A DNA stretch of 64,000 nucleotides. Source: Thermaerobacter subterraneus DSM 13965 (GTDB taxonomy: Bacteria; Bacillota; Sulfobacillia; Thermaerobacterales; Thermaerobacteraceae). The notes below the pieces were generated by a model. That model worked only from the letters and a program-made list of their open reading frames with translations. It did not search any database and was not told the origin of the DNA. How positions within the stretch are numbered: position 1 is the stretch's first letter; each line of letters begins with the position of its first letter. The DNA lies in the NCBI RefSeq assembly GCF_000183545.2, contig NZ_JH976535.1, positions 2,295,837 through 2,359,836 on the forward strand. The letters run 5' to 3'. Shown here in pieces: positions 63,069-64,000 of this stretch. A program made the translations under genes and the position numbers.

Positions 63069-63842
63069 TTACCCGGAGACGGCCTGGCGCCACATTTGGA
63101 CCACGGACCCCCAGACCACGACGGCGACCATCCAGCGCAGCGCACCGGCGCGGACCCGTTTCGACAGATACCCCCCCGCCTGGGCCCCGGGGACCGAACC
63201 CAGCACCAGCGCCAGCGCCAGCGGCCAGTCGACTTGCCCCGTCGCCACCTTGCCCACCATGCCGAAGGCCGCGGTGAAGAGGACGATGGCCAGGGTCGAG
63301 CCCAGGGTGACCCGGGTGGGAATCTTGAGCACGTACATCATCAAGGGCACATAGATGAAGGCGCCCGGCGCCCCGACGAGCCCGCCCACCAACCCCACCG
63401 CCAGGGCGATGGCCACCGCCAGCGGCCGATTGAAGCGGACGTGGTCCGCCGTCGCGTCCGGATCTTCTTCCCGGCGGGGCAGGAACATCAGCACGCCCGC
63501 GGCCGTGGCAACGCCGGCGAAGAGAAGGAGCAACGCGCGGGGGTTCACCAGATCGGACAGCAGGCCGCCCGCCAGGGCGGCGAGGGCGCTGGCTCCTCCC
63601 ATGGTCAGGACCAGATCCTTGTGGACGAACCGGTTGCGCCAGTGGACCACCATGCCGGACAGCGCTGCGAAGAACACCTGCACGATGGTGATGGCGGCCA
63701 CCTGCTTCATGTCCAGGGCCGGGAAGCCGAACAGCGGCGGGACGAACAGGAGCAGCGGAACCATGAGGATCGCACCGCCGAGCCCCAGCAATCCCGAGAA
63801 GAACCCGCCGGCCAGGCCGATCAGGAAAAGGAGGGCGCTCAT
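63069..63842 (-). CDS. TauE/SafE family membrane permease
   Basis: 257-residue integral membrane protein with about eight helices in two repeats. Conserved repeat starts: GFFSGLLGLGGAILMVPLL and GLVGGLVGAPGAFIYVPLMMYV, the family pattern for sulfite, sulfonate or other anion export. ATG at 63842 with GGAGGAAGG upstream. A regulatory or metabolic link to the propeller lipoprotein is inferred only from adjacency. Confidence 0.92.
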   Translation of the reverse strand: MSALLFLIGLAGGFFSGLLGLGGAILMVPLLLFVPPLFGFPALDMKQVAAITIVQVFFAALSGMVVHWRNRFVHKDLVLTMGGASALAALAGGLLSDLVNPRALLLLFAGVATAAGVLMFLPRREEDPDATADHVRFNRPLAVAIALAVGLVGGLVGAPGAFIYVPLMMYVLKIPTRVTLGSTLAIVLFTAAFGMVGKVATGQVDWPLALALVLGSVPGAQAGGYLSKRVRAGALRWMVAVVVWGSVVQMWRQAVSG

Positions 63843-63920
63843 CCGGACCTTCCTCCCCTTGTCCCATGTCCTCAGATTTCCTGAAGCGCCCCGTTACCGC
63901 ACATGGCCGCGGGGTGCACC

Positions 63921-63948
63921 GGGCGCCCGGGTCCGGTCCCGGGCGCCC
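63921..63948 (-). terminator. Hairpin between the edge gene and the TauE permease
   Basis: Perfect 11-bp stem (GGGCGCCCGGG and CCCGGGCGCCC) with a 6-base loop, no T-run. It lies 12 bases after the stop of the partial gene at the right edge. Confidence 0.45.
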
Positions 63949-63959
63949 GTTCCCACCGT

Positions 63960-64000
63960 TCAAAAGGTGACGTTGACGTCCGCCTCAGCGGCGAAGGCCA
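63960..64000 (-). CDS. Possible C-terminus of a gene running off the right edge
   Basis: Minus-strand frame open from the edge to TGA at 63960-63962, ending AFAAEADVNVTF. It is followed by a hairpin, as for a real gene end. Too short to name a family. Confidence 0.4.
   Translation of the reverse strand, partial: AFAAEADVNVTF

Overview
The window is a very GC-rich (roughly 70 percent), gene-dense bacterial chromosome segment. The alr / antitoxin / ndoA order, a CIRCE operator on groESL, GatCAB, PcrA, strong AGGAGG-type ribosome binding sites and abundant GTG/TTG starts point to a Firmicute. The base composition and protein style suggest a thermophilic Thermaerobacter- or Symbiobacterium-like lineage. 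That assignment is inference; no rRNA is present. Every gene I can support lies on the minus strand, so transcription runs from high to low coordinates.

Layout from low to high coordinates: an RND exporter (282-3983); the gatCAB operon (4178-7574); a creatinase-like M24 protein and an M20 dipeptidase (7748-10405); a block of oligopeptide ABC transport genes (10808-26241) holding two complete oppABCDF operons plus a third, orphan oppDF pair; ligA and pcrA (26573-31428); a large membrane sensor histidine kinase split by an ISLre2-type insertion sequence (31512-36166); a possible 28-residue membrane peptide (36464-36550); guaA, groEL/groES; a molybdenum-cofactor set (moaB, moaC, moeA); thiolase, folC, guaB, murC; an acyltransferase; the tsaD-rimI-tsaB-tsaE block for t6A tRNA modification with a family 4 uracil-DNA glycosylase; an asparaginase; the ndoA toxin, its antitoxin and alr; a bifunctional NAD(P)H-hydrate repair enzyme and acpS; a lipoprotein with a beta-propeller and a c-type heme site; and a TauE/SafE permease. 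Partial genes probably lie at both edges.

The clearest unusual structure is the insertion sequence. It is 1625 bp, has 24-bp imperfect inverted repeats and is flanked by perfect 9-bp target duplications (GCCGCGATA). Removing it with one duplication restores a single open frame of about 1006 codons for a sensor kinase with membrane, degenerate HD-GYP, GAF, PAS, HisKA and HATPase modules. The IS transposase itself is split by an apparent single-base frameshift.

A second theme is the many Ala/Gly/Pro-rich inserts and tails in otherwise conserved housekeeping proteins (RND pump, GatB, LigA, PcrA, MoeA, TsaB, UDG, Nnr). Some are visibly built from 9-bp tandem repeats. In the uracil-DNA glycosylase such a tail ends in a QLNLF sequence resembling a sliding-clamp binding motif. 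The NdoA antitoxin keeps the toxin-contacting end of the EndoAI family but not a recognisable DNA-binding half.

I found no CRISPR array, prophage, rRNA or tRNA. I did not find a clearly new multi-gene system; the best leads are the disrupted sensor with the short peptide upstream, the antitoxin, the UDG tail and the propeller-heme lipoprotein region.
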